Assembly: GCA_037043455.1 (NCBI GenBank) | Contig: JAWPHD010001274.1 | Span: forward strand, 62,001 to 126,000 | DNA: 64,000 bases | Direction: 5' to 3' | Origin: Cyrtodaria siliqua | Taxonomy: Eukaryota > Mollusca > Bivalvia > Adapedonta > Hiatellidae | Shown here: positions 10,901 through 25,900 of the stretch, piece after piece | Numbering within the stretch: the first letter of the stretch is position 1 | How the letters are laid out: every line of letters begins with the position of its first letter | Program-made: the position numbers and the translations under genes | The notes under the pieces: generated by a model | Database searches by the model: none | What the model was told of the DNA's origin: nothing | What the model saw: the letters and a program-made list of their open reading frames with translations, nothing else

Positions 10901-13900
10901 TTTTGGTCATATAATGTCTCAGATGTACTTTAATTGCTAAGGTTCATGTATATTTCATCAAACCTTTGTCATCATGGTAGCCTGTGCATTCATACAGACA
11001 ACATGCAACATGAGGCTTTAACTGGCAGTATCATTGCACATTATATATGCATGGTTAGTGTTTGACAGTTCATAGTAATATACATGTACATATATGCATG
11101 TGAGTTGCCAGGCGATATTGGGGCATTTTCTGCGTGTGTTGTTTTGAACCTTATAGAGAATAAATTGTGAGTGTCAAGTAGCTGTGTATGCAGTGTATTC
11201 AAGTCTTGTATGCATGCATTGTTATTTTGTAACAAAGTTGAAGTGTTTGTTTTTAAATAAATGGAAGCCTGTTCATTTTCAAACCATTTGCATGAAATTG
11301 AGTTTAAAGTGCGATTTTGAAAAACTTAAAATTGGAATTATTTCAAAAAGATTGCAATTTATAGTCATTCGCAAGATTGGTCTAATACATTAAAGGTGTA
11401 TATAGTATATTTATGATAGAATATTACCATTGGTTCTTGTCTGCAGTTCCGGTCCAGCTTGAACACGACCACTGGGTCCCTGAAGTCTGGCCCCGGGGGA
11501 ATAGGGGCCAGTGTGAACATGTCCAAACAGAGCATGAACCTCACCAGTAGTATGTCCCTGCCCATGTACTCCACGGAATATGAAGATGAGGTAGGAATAC
11601 GATACAATATGGAAATACAAGAATATCACGGCAAAAAAAAATTTGGTAGATGAAGTTATAACTAATTTGAATTAAATGACAATAAATGTAATGGGTTTTA
11701 GTATATATATAGGTTACATTGCACCATTGCGTTTGTGCTTCCGTGGTGTATAGTCAAATAGTGCCTAATAAAAAACGTTTCCCTGCCTTACTAGTGATAC
11801 AAAATGCATACTTTTGATTGCTTTTTGTTATTATTGCCTATAATTCAGCCAAATGATGTATTGTGAACATTGATTAGTGTTTGTTTGAGATATTTAATTA
11901 TAATTGACATAGACAGTAAAGCGAAAGTAGAAATGGGGTAAATCTATCTGTGACGTGTCAAAATAGAACGTGACGTCATTCAACAGATTGGCTTGTTCTT
12001 ACATGATACATGACCCCCTGTTTTTATTGCATTTTTATATTGGCGGACGCTCGATCGTTTGATTGATATGTGTTTTAAAATTTTCTACGGAGAAAAATGC
12101 GCATTTTGTATCTCTTGATATACATTCGTCCTATATAAAACAAAGAAGGAAAATCAATGGTGCAATGTAACCTATATATAGTTCACAAAAAAGTGTACAA
12201 AAAGTGTAACTGAACTAGTTTTACTAAATGAAGTATATAAATATACACTTTTGGTGAAAAACCAGGGAATTTGATTTTATTGCATATTTCAAACCATATA
12301 CTAGTTGAGCATTTCCTGTATATTTTACAGCACGATGAGCGACCACGTAGTCGTAGGCAAAGTCTTGATGTGGAAGCCCAGGATATAGATGCGCTGGGTG
12401 GATACGAGGTTTGCTTGTTAATTATTTAGTACTTTTTAGCTCTACTGATCAGAGATCAGCAGAGCTTATGCCGTGGTGTGGCGTCCGTCGTCCGTCTGTC
12501 TGTCCGTAAACTTTTATTTGTAGCGACAACTCCTCTGAAACTACTGGATGGATATTCATGAAACTTTACAGAAATGTTGCCCATAAAGTCTAGTTGATCC
12601 TAGCAAAAATTCATGTTGATGTGAAATCCAAGATGGCCGCCAAAGCTAAAAATAGAGTTTTAAAATACAAGTTTGTAGCGACTACTTCTTGAAAACTATA
12701 AGTGATATTGATATGGGACTTTTTCTAAAATGATCAGCATGACATGATGTTGATCCTTGTCAAAAATCGTTTTGATTCAACGTTAAACATGGCTGCCAGC
12801 GGCCATCTTTGTTTACATAGAGTTATATAGTAAAAACTTGTAGCGACTACTCCTCTGAAACTACTTGACGGATTTTCATGAAACTTTACAGGAATGTTGC
12901 TCTTGATGTCTAATTGATTCTAGCAAAATTTCAGATCTGCCAGAAATTCAAGATGGCCGTCGCAGCTAAAAATAGATTTTTAAAAAATAAGTTTGTAGCG
13001 ACTACTTCTTGAAAACTAAAAGCGATATTGATATAGGACTTTTTCTAAAATGATCAGCATGACATGATGTTGATCCTTGTGGAAAATTATTTTGATTCGA
13101 CGTTAAACATGGCTGCCAGTGGCCATCTTTGGTTACATAGAGTTATATAGTAAAAACTTGTAGCGACTACTCCTCTGAAACTACTTGACGGATGTTCATG
13201 AAACTTCACAGGAATGTTGCTCTTGATGTCTAGTTGATCCTAGAAAAATTTCAGGTCGGCCGGAAATTCAAGATGGCCGCCAAAGCTAAAAATAGATTTA
13301 AAATAAATAAGTTTGTAGCGACTATTCTTGAAAACTATAAGTGATATTGATATGGGACTTTTTCTAAAATGATCAGCATGACATGATGTTGATCCTTGTC
13401 AAAATCGTTTTGATTCAACGTTAAACATGGCTGCCAGCTGCCATCTTTGTTTACATAGAGTTATATAGTAAAAACTTGTAGCGACTACTCCTCTGAAACT
13501 AGTTGACGGATTTTCATGAAACTTTACAGGAATGTTGCTCTTGATGTCTAATTGATCCTAGCAAAATTTCAGATCTGCCAGAAATTCAAGATGGCCGTCA
13601 CAGCTAAAAATAGATTTTTAAAAAATAAGTTTGTAGCGACTACTTCTTGAAAACTATAAGTGATATTGATATGGGACTTTTTCTAAAATGATCAGCATGA
13701 CATGATGTTGATCCTTGTGGAAAATTATTTTGATTCGACATTAAACATGGTTGCCAGTGGCCATCTTTGGTTACATAGAGTTATATAGTAAAAACTTGTA
13801 GCGACTACTTCTCTGAAACTACTTGACGGATGTTCATGGAACTTCACAGGAATGTTGCTCTTGATGTCTAGTTGATCCTAGAAAAAATTTCAGGTCGGCC

Positions 13901-16900
13901 GGAAATTCAAGATGGCCGCCACAGCTAAAAATAGATTTAAAATAAATATGTTTGTAGCGACTACTTCTTCAAAACTATAAGAGATATTGATATGGGACTT
14001 TTTCTAAAATGATCAGTATGACATGATGTTGGTCCTTGTCGAAAATCGTTTTGATTTGACGTTAAACATGGCTACCAGTGGCCATCTTTGTTTACATAGA
14101 GTTATATAATGAAAACTAGTAGCGACTACTCCTCTGAAACTACTTGACGGATTTTCATGAAACTTCACGGGAATGTTGCTCTTAATGTCTAATTGATCCT
14201 AGCAAAATTTCAGGTCGGCCGGAAATTCAAGATGGCCGCCACGGTTAAAAATAGATTTTCAAAAAACAAGTCTGTAGCGACTACTTCCTGAAATCAAAAT
14301 CAATCGGTAGAGCTTCAAGGTCATTGACCTCTTGTTATATATCAATATCATGTTTTATAGGATATGAATGCCATGAGAGAAGCTAACTTCATATTTGACT
14401 GATCAACGTATTTATCTCCTGTACATGTGTCTATAATACAAGAATATTTCCTCCTACTGTCGGGTTGTATTTTGACCCCATTCCCAAAAAGTATGTTTTT
14501 ACTCACCTGAGCCAAAATGCCTTTCAAAGTTGTACAAATTTGGTCAATGTGACATCCAAAATGGCCACCATTACCATATATGGTCACAACCTTAAGTATA
14601 GAGGTTTCACATGTTTCCCCACCCTACCCTAGAGAAAAACTTAAACAATCTCCTCCTCAGAAACTGCTTGACCAATTTTGACTAAATGATACTGAGGTCA
14701 ATGCTGTGTTAGATCCCTTGTTTGGTGTGAACATTCATCCTCCATTTCATCTCATTGTGAGTTTGCAGTCTCAATATCACCTTACATGTGTTAACGGGAC
14801 AGATCATTATCCTCGTACTGTATGGTGGGTACCCGCTATCCATGTGTATGTTAAATGGTGATCCATACACACTATGTTTCACATATTTGCAGGATTCGGA
14901 GCATGACAGTGACGACAGTGAAGACTACGGCAGAGATGTGGTATGTATCACAACCTAGTAAAGAACATGCAGCAGTCTTTGAGTATTTTTCAGTTGTTAT
15001 TACCAGAGTAGTTTTTAGGATTTTTTATTTTAAAAAACTTGTTAATATTACAGTGACACAGGAATGAAATTGGAATAAGGTTATAAATTAATTTAGAAAT
15101 TTTCAAATATGATTGGCAAATATTTAAATTGTATATAAAAACTCAAATTTTTTTATTGAATAGTTCAATAATTATTATATAATATTTAAACCTATAATAA
15201 ATTCACTTTGAAAAAGGTGAAATACACAGTAGTGTACCTGTATGAATATTGTATGTTGCAGGACTTCGGTATCGACAAGAACCTGTCAGAGAGGATCATG
15301 GACATTGAGAACGATCCAGCATTACGTGGCTCATTAGAAAAGGTGAACATCCTCTTGGTGCTTGTATTTGGGGTTCTGATGGTGTAACAATCTTCAATCA
15401 GGCGTGTATTTGGTGTTCTGATGGTGTCACAATCTTCAATCAAGCGTGTATTTGGGTTTCTGATGGTGTCACAATATTCAATCAGGCGTGTATTTGGGGT
15501 TCTGATGGTGTAACAATCTTCAATCAGGCGTGTATTTGGGGTTCTGATGGTGTAACAATATTCAATCAGGCGTGTATTTGGGGTTCTGATGGTGTCACAA
15601 TCTTCAATTAGGCGTGTATTTGGGGTTCTGATGGTGTCACAATATTCAATCAGGCATGTATTTGGGGTTCTGATGGTGTCACAATATTCAACTAGGCGTG
15701 TATTTGGGGTTCTGATGGTATACCAATCTTCAATCAGGCATGTATTTGGTGTTCTGATGGTGTCACAATATTCAATCAGGCGTGTATTTGGGGTTCTGAT
15801 GGTGTCACAATATTCAATCAGGCGTGTATTTGGGGTTCTGATGGTGTCACAATCTTCAATCAGGCGTGTATTTGGGGTTCTGATGGTGTCACAATCTTCA
15901 ATCAGGCATGTATTTGGGGTTCTGATGGTGTCACAATCTTCAATCGGGCGTGTATTTGGGGTTCTGATGGTGTCACAATCTTCAATCAGGCGTGTATTTG
16001 GGGTTCTGATGGTGTCACAATATTCAATCAGGCGTGTATTTGGGGTTCTGATGGTGTCACAATCTTCAATCAGGCGTTTATTTGGGGTTCTGATGGTGTC
16101 ACAATCTTCAATCAGGCATGTATTTGGGTTTCTGATGGTGTCACAATATTCAATCAGGCGTGTATTTGGGGTTCTGATGGTGTTACAATCTTCAATCAGG
16201 CGTGTATTTGGGGTTCTGATGGAGTCACAATATTCAATCACTCGTGTATTTGGGGTTGTGATGGTATAACAATCTTCAATCAGGCGTGTATTTTGGGTTC
16301 TGATGGTGTCACAATATTCAATCAGGCGTGTATTTGGGGTTCTGATGGTATACCAATCTTCAATCAGGCATGTATTTGGTGTTCTGATGGTGTCACAATA
16401 TTCAATCAGGCGTGTATTTGGGGTTCTGATGGTGTCACAATCTTCAATCAGGCGTGTATTTGGTGTTCTGATGGTGTCACAATATTCAATCAGGCGTGTA
16501 TTTGGGGTTCTGATGGTGTCACAATATTCAATCAGGCGTGTATTTGGGGTTCTGATGGTGTAACAATCTTCAATCAGGCGTGTATTTGGGTTTCTGATGG
16601 TGTCACAATATTCAATCAGGCGTGTATTTGGGGTTCTGATGGTGTAACAATATTCAATCAGGCATGTATTTGGGGTTCTGATGGTGTCACAATATTCAAT
16701 CAGGCGTGTATTTGGGGTTCTGATGGTGTCACAATCTTCAATCAGGCATGTATTTGGGGTTCTGATGGTGTCACAATATTCAATCAGGCGTGTATTTGGG
16801 GTTCTGATGGTATACCAATCTTCAATCAGGCATGTATTTGGTGTTCTGATGGTGTCACAATATTCAATCAGGCGTGTATTTGGGGTTCTGATGGTGTCAC

Positions 16901-19900
16901 AATCTTCAATCAGATGTGTATTTGAGGTTCTGATGGTGGTGTAACAATCTTCAATCATGTGTGTATTTGGGTTTCTGATGGTGTCACAATCTTCATTCAG
17001 GTGTGTAATTGGGGTTCTGATGGTGTAACAATCTTCATTCAGGTGTGTAATTGGGGTTCTGATGGTGTCACAATCTTCAATCAGGCATGTATTTGGTGTT
17101 CTGATGGTGTCACAATATTCAATCAGTCGTGTATTTGGGGTTCTGATGGTGTAACAATCTTCAATCAGGCGTGTATTTGGGGTTCTGATGGTATAACAAT
17201 CTTCAATCAGGCATGTATTTGGGGTTCTGATGGTGTAACAATCTTCAATCAGGCGTGTATTTGGGGTTCTGATGGTGTCACAATCTTCAATCAGCCTGTT
17301 AAAGAACCACAGGAATTTATTTTATAGTGAAAACACATGAACATACTTCCAACAATTAATTGTCAAAAAGAGAAAGCAATATTTTGATTTTTAAATAAAA
17401 CTATATTTTTGAACTGTCTTTATTCCATAAATGAATGTAAAATAATGAACATGTTTAAAGGAAGAGAGTTACCTTTACTCTGTACGAAAGAAAAGAATGG
17501 CGTAATTTATAATTCCTTTTTTCCTTTAATTCCATATTGTCTTTCTCCATCTGTGAGTGTTAAAGGACTGTAATTTCTGTAATAACTGTATTTCTCCCTG
17601 AAAGTTCTGCCAATATATATGTATAGATGTCAGTTTCCCAATGACTACATCTCATGTTTTGTACTATCCTATTATATAAGGTGACAATCCTTTGTTGTGA
17701 CACTTCACAGGGAAAATGCTGCCAGTATGTATGTATTTATAGATGAACATGTATGTTTTCTACAGCTCATGTTTTATACTATCGTAAACTTTGTCAGGAC
17801 TTTGACGTGACACTGTCTGTAAAGTCCACTGCCAGAGGTGAAGACACGGGGAAACTGAGCCCTATGGAAATAGATGACAGGAAGAGAAGGGCGGAAATGG
17901 CTGCTCATGCTGCGGAAAAGTAAGTTTAAATCGTCACCATTTATACTGTTAGAAGGAAATACTTAGTAGAAATGTTGTTTTTTGCAGTTTGATTAAATTT
18001 GATTAAAATAATTGGAAAAGTGTTATATTGGGACTATTTTCTTAACTACAGTTTGTAGAAGCAGTAAGACATGAGGATCAGACTTCCTCTCTACACATTG
18101 TGTCATGCATATCCAGGGTTCGACACTCGCTTCTAGAACTAAGTGGTCCACAGGACCTGTAACTTTCAAGACTAACAGGTCCTTCACAAGTTCAACAGGT
18201 CCTACACCAGAAATAATAACTTGTGAAAGATAAACAGGTTTCAACAGTTTATTTCACATAGACTTGCACTTTATTCAGTCTATCAATTCATTGATAAAAG
18301 AAGCTTGTAGCTCTTCTTCTGTAGCTCAAGAAGATCTCTCTGGTCCCAAGCCCCGTCCTCCTCCTCATAATCTGCATCGGTAACTGCATACTCAGCCAGC
18401 AGCCCTGGTAGATTTACATCCGCCTCCCCCTCAATATCTTCCTCCTGCTCCTCTACCACCACCTCAAGGAACCCTTAAAGGAACTAAAACACCACGTAAA
18501 CCAACTTCTTCCTCGGTGGCAACTAAACGACAACATTCAAATCTTAAAAAGTGTATAATTAATTTCTTTTCGAAGTGAATAAATCTGTGAATATTATATC
18601 TTTTAATGCCGGAGGCTTAACCCAAATAAAGCACTCTGAGATTAAAGTATTCCTGGACCTTAATCCTGAAGTTGATATTCTTTGTATTCAGGAAACTAAA
18701 TTTAATAAAAAGACATTCAAATCTATTCCCGGTTTTAAGCATGAATTTAAATTAATAATAGAGCAAGTGATACCAATACGTGTGGAGGGTTAGCCGTCTA
18801 CTTCAAAAATTATATTAATTATGAAAATATTGAAATTTTAGATTCGAAAGATAGATGGTTTTACAGCCATTGAAGTACAGGGGTCACGCGATTAGGCGAA
18901 GTCGCTAAAAACTTCGCTTTGATTTGGCCGACTTTGCTTTTCTATTCATGTGGGGCGAAATTTGAGTCGCCGTCATTTTCGGCAAATTCGGGTCAATTTC
19001 GGAAATTTCAAATGTGATTAACCTCATAATAAACAAAAGCCTCTAAAATACACAATCAACGTGTGTATCACACGTACCTTATTTAATCCCATTACCATTA
19101 AATAACAACCCGAATCTTATCTAATCAGGGCAATAGCCTAATTATCGATCTTTATCGGCTTGCCTAAGGCGTAATGTGAACACCATGTTTGCTGTTAGGC
19201 GATCACGTGATTAGATCAATTGGGGAATCATGTGCGCATTCTATTTAAGTAAACCAATCAAAGCTGTCGTATTTTTTCGTTTGGTGAATAATTAAAAATC
19301 GTACTACAAAATACTGCGCAAGGGCGAGGTTATGATTATGATTGACAACGAGGTACTTTGAAAAATCTCCTGCGATTAATAAATTATATGATTGACATCG
19401 GCACAGTTGTTAAGAATCTTTAATAAGCAAAACTGTGAACTTTGATTGTGTGTTAATTATGAAATAAAGAAATGTATTTGGTATAAAGCGAGTTTGTTTG
19501 TGATTGTTTTATTGACGAGAGAAATCAGCGGAAATGTATTGTTTCCTACGATTAGACATAGACATCAATAACGTATCTATGTTTATGGATTGGTTATTGA
19601 TCTTGTTTAGCCGAATTAAGAATTTTCACTCTGAAAAATCTGTCGGTCACACGGGTCGATAAGCTAGAAAATCAACAGGTCCGCCGAGTAAACAATCGGT
19701 CTCGGACCGACGGACTTGAGGGAGTGTCGAACCCTGCATATCACTGTAGAGAATAACTGATATATATTTATATAAAACAAACACTTGATGCCTGTGACTA
19801 TGCTTAATACCTCCCACCATGTATATATGTGTATATCTACACTAATACTGTAACACAAACTAAATATTAATCTACATGTATTTACCAGTTTTAACTCTTT

Positions 19901-22900
19901 CGGCGAGACATTTCTGAAAGATTGCATTACACAGCGCCACATGTGATTTGGAGATAGTGGGACAATACTCCCAATCGGTATTAATGTACGGCAGTGCTGT
20001 TCTAACATGATAAAATAAACAAATTCATTTGACCTTAAAATGGTGAAATAATTCTGAAATTAATGACTTTTAGTCAAATTTCTCCTAATTTTGTTTAAAA
20101 TTACATGAGATGGGTGAAAACATTAGATGGGTGAACAACGTTTATTTTGTTCACAAAAATATTGTTCAAGTGTTCCTCACTTTTTGAAGGGCTGCCATGG
20201 CCCGGTGGTGAGCATGCTGGACTGGCAAGCCTCAACGGTAACACTGAGTTTCATTGTTATGTTCTTTGGGAAGACAAATTGCCCTTAGCCTCGTCCGTCG
20301 GATGTAAACTGGGTGATCCCATGGAGTCTATCCTCCCAGCACATTAAAGAACCATAGGAATCTATGTTAGAGTAGGGCAGGTTTCCCGGATTCTTATGTA
20401 TCTTTCCCCTTCGTCTAGGGCGGCTCTAATTAGCCATCAATGTGTTGATGAGATGTTAAACAACTCACTTCATCACTCATTCATTGATATTCAAAAAGCA
20501 TTAGGCAAGTTTGCACTCTCTTCCAGAGAGAAAATTGTCCATTATCATTGTCAATAAACCTAGACACAATTTTCCTTGAATTCATTTTCCCCCATGTAAA
20601 TTGTTGAAAAAATGGCTAAAACATTAAAACAATATGTGGCGGCATATGTTTCCCGTAAAATGTAAGGAAAGTTACTGATAATTCCCTAAAACTTCCTTTT
20701 CATCCGTATAGAGACATTGCAGCATTTGTATTTATGTGACAATGGCGCCGAAAAAAGTAGCATTATACAACAAAGCCGCCGAAAGAGTTATGGGCGTCCT
20801 TAATAATTTAATTTTTCTTGAATTATTAAATTCCTTTTGTTTTCTGTCTGATTTCAACCAAATAATTTTGGGATGGCTTAATTTTATTTAATGAATGATA
20901 GCATTGTCTCCGGTTATTATGGGATGGCTTAATGTTATTTAATGAATGATAACATTGTCTCCGGTTATTATGGGATGGCTTAATGTTATTTAATGAATGA
21001 TAGCATTGTCTCCGGTTATTATGCCTAACATGCCATATATGTACATGTATATAGACCTATCATCAACATGGGATCAAGCAAGGGAACCATCATCCAATCT
21101 TTCAATTTGTGTTAGTAATAAAAAACAACTATCATGACTGAATAATTGTCTTTATTTATTCAGGTTGTCTCATGTCGAACTAATCAGTCTTGGGCCATGT
21201 TTTTACAATTATCACAACCAAACATTTTGTGCTTGTTACCTTCACACCGTGTCATCACCATCAAATATGGTCTTCTTCAGTCTTTAACACTAAACATTTT
21301 GCATTGAAGGACCTCAAGGGGGCTTTATTGACTTACATAAGGGCTACAAGGGAGCTCAGTGAATTGTGATATCCTTGAAATCAGTATTTATTTGATTTAA
21401 ACTGACTTTTTTTTCAAGAATACATACACTACAAGTGTTACTTAACATAAATGGATCAGAATGGAAGCTAATGCAGGTTCTGTCCTTGAAATCAGTGTTT
21501 CCATACGTTAATACGTGGTACATGTTATTTCTTTTAACGCATGGCTTATTGACCCACCATAATGGTGACATGCTATAGTATAAGAGTGCGTATATTTCCA
21601 CAGGAGAATATTTGGGGGAGAAATACAAGGCTCACAGCAGTAGGTTTTGTTTGAATCTTTCTCCGGCAGACACGACCCTTCATATGTTCCCATAATTCTC
21701 TTTACTGTCTTACTAATACAGGGTAGTAGGGGTATAGGGGCTAATGAAGGGCTGTGTTGTTTACCCTTGTGCTTTATGTTTGACTTTGGTTAAACTGTGA
21801 GAAATATATAGAGATGAATCTGGCAGTGTGTTCTTTGATACATACATTTTAACAACAGAGTGTGTATCATATGACCAACATTGTATACTTTGTTAAAAAG
21901 CATTTGTTTAGAATCAGCAAATGATGTTGACATAAACACTTTCTTTGGCATCATGACTCAACATCACAGTTTTAGGGTTAGCTAAATTGTCTTTCTGTGT
22001 CAAAAATATTTTGAGTGTAATTATGATTTTCTTCTATGAGAAATTCTTATCTTTTATCTATAAAAATGTTGTACAAAGTAATAATCAATTACCTATTTTG
22101 GGATGTTTACATTTTGGCTTCTATTTACAGTAGTTGACAAGACAGTATTTGCTAAAAACTGAAAGTACACTAAAATAAACATACATGGTGTACATATTTT
22201 GTCTTAAAACATACAGTGTACAGATCTCTAGTTTCTGACTGTTTAACCTCCAGATGGGTGTGGCTTCACTGTGATTCTAACCAAGCTGTGGTTGATAATG
22301 GCATCTAACTGTGATTCTAACCAAGCTGTGGTTGACAATGGCATCTAACTGTTTAAATCTGTAACTCCATAAAAATCAAACTGCAAAGCTGACCTTTATA
22401 TTACATGTAGGAGGAGTATACGTAAATAATATTTTTAATCCAAGCATTTGATTCCATAGGATTTGTGTATGTGTGTGCGCTACATTTTATGCCAAAGTCC
22501 AGTGGTAGCAAATTATTCACTGGTGAACACTAGTTGTCTGTCACTTATTCACTAGTATATTCACGAGTATGGTCTCATCAAGATGGGCATAGCCCATCGA
22601 GGTGTTTAAACCAACCAATGTGAGGATACTCTATTTGTTCTGTAGCATGTCCATTTCAGCTGTCTGCCATACTCTAACTTCCGATAACTGGTTGTTGGAG
22701 TACACCATTTATTCTGACAAGTGTTATTTTCAACTAACGATTTATACCTATGACCAGATTAGTATTGTCAACCACAAGCTTACTGTGTGCTTCTTCACTA
22801 TTGGCTATACCTTTCTTGGACTTCTGGAATGCTTGATTTGAACCATCTTAAGTATGTCACTTTAACACCACGTCTTAATGCCTGTGTCGATTTAAACCAC

Positions 22901-25900
22901 TAATTGTCTCGCCCACGATAGTGGGTAGCGAGACATAGCAGTCACTTTTCCGGGCGCGGCAGCGGCCACATTCTAAATCAACTATATCTCAACAACCGCT
23001 GTTCGAATATTTCTGAAACTTTGTCAGATGCTTTGTTGGGTCAAGGGACATGACCTTATGCCAAAATTACCAAGGTCAAGGTCATATTTTGCGTTATTTT
23101 CCCAAATTTAACCTTGGTTAGGTAAGTTAACCTCAGTTAACTGTATGTGATTGCCCCATTTTCTTTGTATGATACTTGTTCATATGTATTGTTGGCATTG
23201 GTGGACATCACTGAACGACAAAAAGTACCAAGGTCAAGGTCATATTATGCTTATTTGCCCCAAACTTAACCTTGATTAGGTAAGTTAACCTCAGTTAACT
23301 TTATGTGATTGCCTCATTTTATGTCTTTGATACTCGGTCATATTTATTGTTGGCATTGGTGGACGTCACTGAACGAAAAAAATACCAAGGTCAAGGTCAT
23401 ATTTTGCGTTATTTTCCCCAAATTTAACCTTGGTTAGGTATGTTAACCTTAGTTTACTTTATATGATTGCCTCATTTTATGTCTTTGATTCTTGGTCATA
23501 TGTATTGTTGGCATTGGTGGACATTGCTGAACACCAAAAAATACCAAGGTCAAGGTCAGTATTTGCGTTATTTACCCTAAACATCTGTTTGGTTTGGTAA
23601 GTTAACCTCAGTTGACTTTTCCTATAACTTTAATTTCTTTGATTGATACTTGGTCATATGTATTTCTGGCATTGGTTAACATCACTGAACGACAAAAATT
23701 ACCAAGGTCAAGGTCATGTTTTGCGTTATTTCCCCCAAACTTATCCTTAGTTAGGTAACTTAACCTTGGTTAGGTAACTTAACCTCAGTTAACTTTATGT
23801 GATTGCCTCACTTTATGTCTTTGATACTTGGTCATATATGTATTGTTGGCATTGGTGGACATCGCTGAATGACAAAAAATACCAAGGACAAGGTCATATT
23901 TTGCGTTATTTTCCCAAAACTTTACCCTGGTTAAACCACTTAACCTCAGTAACTTAACTTCTTATGACTAACTTGCTGTTATTTGTTTGATACTTGGTCA
24001 TTTGAAGTGTTGTCTTTGGTGGACATCATTTAAGCACAAATTTAATAAAATATTTCATATGCGATTTGCCGCAGTGGGCGGGACACCCTCAGACCGAGGT
24101 CTTGTTTATTAAAATTAGTCACCACTTTTCTTCACTTTATTTTTAATTTTCAATTAATCTTTTTTCATTGTGTGTCGTTTTGTATTTCTGTAGTGAAATA
24201 TGAGCTTGTTAACTGGAATAACATATTAACCCTATAGACATATTTTTCTTACTAATAATGCCTCTATGTTATTGCTTTGTTAAATGTGCTTTTACTTTCC
24301 TCTGATATTCTCTCTGCCATCCCATGTGAGAGCAGCAACTTTCTTTCTCTTCAGAACTTTATGGCTTTTCTGAACAACAGCTCTTACTCAATAAAGAAGT
24401 GTGATACTTTGGTGTGAGCTTTAGGTTTCTTATATATTGTCTATATGTATGTACTGAACAAGTAATTGTGGCTTTAAATCGTTCGCAGTATCAAAGTATT
24501 TCTTCTAATCAGAACTTATTTATTGTGTTTTGATTTGATCTTAGTTTTTGATAATCATCTTTAGTTACTATGTGATCAGTGACACCACAATCATTCAGTA
24601 AAATTATTAGCATGTAAGTCTTAGAATTAAGTGTGAGGAGTCGCTTAAAATGCTTGTGCTCTGTTTGAAGTTTCTGTGTTAAGCATTACATGCATTATAT
24701 TTTAAAAATATATAATGGCCCTGATCATTTTGAGCAGCCGTTTATTTAAAATCATATTTTGCAAACTGTGCACACATTTCGAGACCTCTCCTGAAGCCTT
24801 CATAGATATAAATAAACATTTTCACAGAATTTAGACATTTTTACAGAAATGTTATTGTACCATTACACGTTGAGACTATTTAACGGCAGATCTTAGTTTT
24901 AATATGACGTCCATGTTAAATATAAATAGCAGTCGATCCATAACTACTCTATGTTGTAGACGTACGGATGATGGGGTGCGACTGGAGGAGCAGAAACTGC
25001 GCACAGCCAATGAGAGAGCATTGCAGGAGATGAGACAACGCATGGAGCGGGAACTGGAGGAGGCCAAGTTGGAACTGCTAGAGGTGGGTAGGAAATGGGT
25101 GAAAACAGGGCCGAACTGTATAACAGAGTACTTTAATAACAGTCAGGCAATAGACATACATCTGCTTAGGCCAAACAAAAAAATACCTGTGTTTCCGGTG
25201 GCCCGACCGACCCTATTTTTAAGGGGCTGACCCTAAAACTTTTTATAAAAAAAAAAAATATATATATATATATACATTTTTTTTAATTTGTTCTGAACAG
25301 TGATTTATCACAATATATCGAGGTAAACTAACATCACAGAGAAACTTTCAGTTGTATCATCAACTTGTATGGGGATTATGAGATAAATACTTGTAGAATC
25401 TCACAATATCTTGCTCCAAAAAAAGAAAAAGAAAAAAAAAATGCTTACCTACCTACCCTATTTTTTCAGAGCCTGCAATAGGAAACACACCTATTTTATT
25501 TATTTTTGCCTTAATATTGGACTGATATATATATATAACGTATACAAGGGGAAAATGTGAATTGGTGGAAATCTGTTTGTGATAAACTACTCCAGTGCAG
25601 GCAGTCAGTTCAGTTCTAGTAAACAATGTGTTGTTTAGATAAGATTGATAGAAGTAATCAGTGGTAATGCATCAATGGATCTTGAGTATACTGATATTAC
25701 CAGAGTTGTCATCATCATCAACATCATTATTGAGCAGTCCAAGTGATTTAATGTAAACCAAAAACTGTGCCTTGTCAGAAGTTCAGTTTCAGAATAAATT
25801 GTGTTTAAATAAATTGCACTAGACAGCATTGTTTAGAAGCTATACATTCTAGGAACAGTTCATGTACACTTTGCGTTTTCATAGTAACTAAGGAAAACTT

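Noticed and set aside
15192..17327. Open frames of 588, 226, 210 and 122 codons on both strands
   Set aside because: All are readings of the 42-bp minisatellite. They have no non-repeat domain and lie inside a CEP164 intron.
20742..20882. 46-codon frame beginning [16 protein letters not shown]
   Set aside because: The basic start looks protein-like, but it runs into a 51-bp tandem repeat and has no known relative. Insufficient support.
24876..25067. 63-codon - strand Ser-rich frame
   Set aside because: Shadow of CEP164 exon 12 on the opposite strand.
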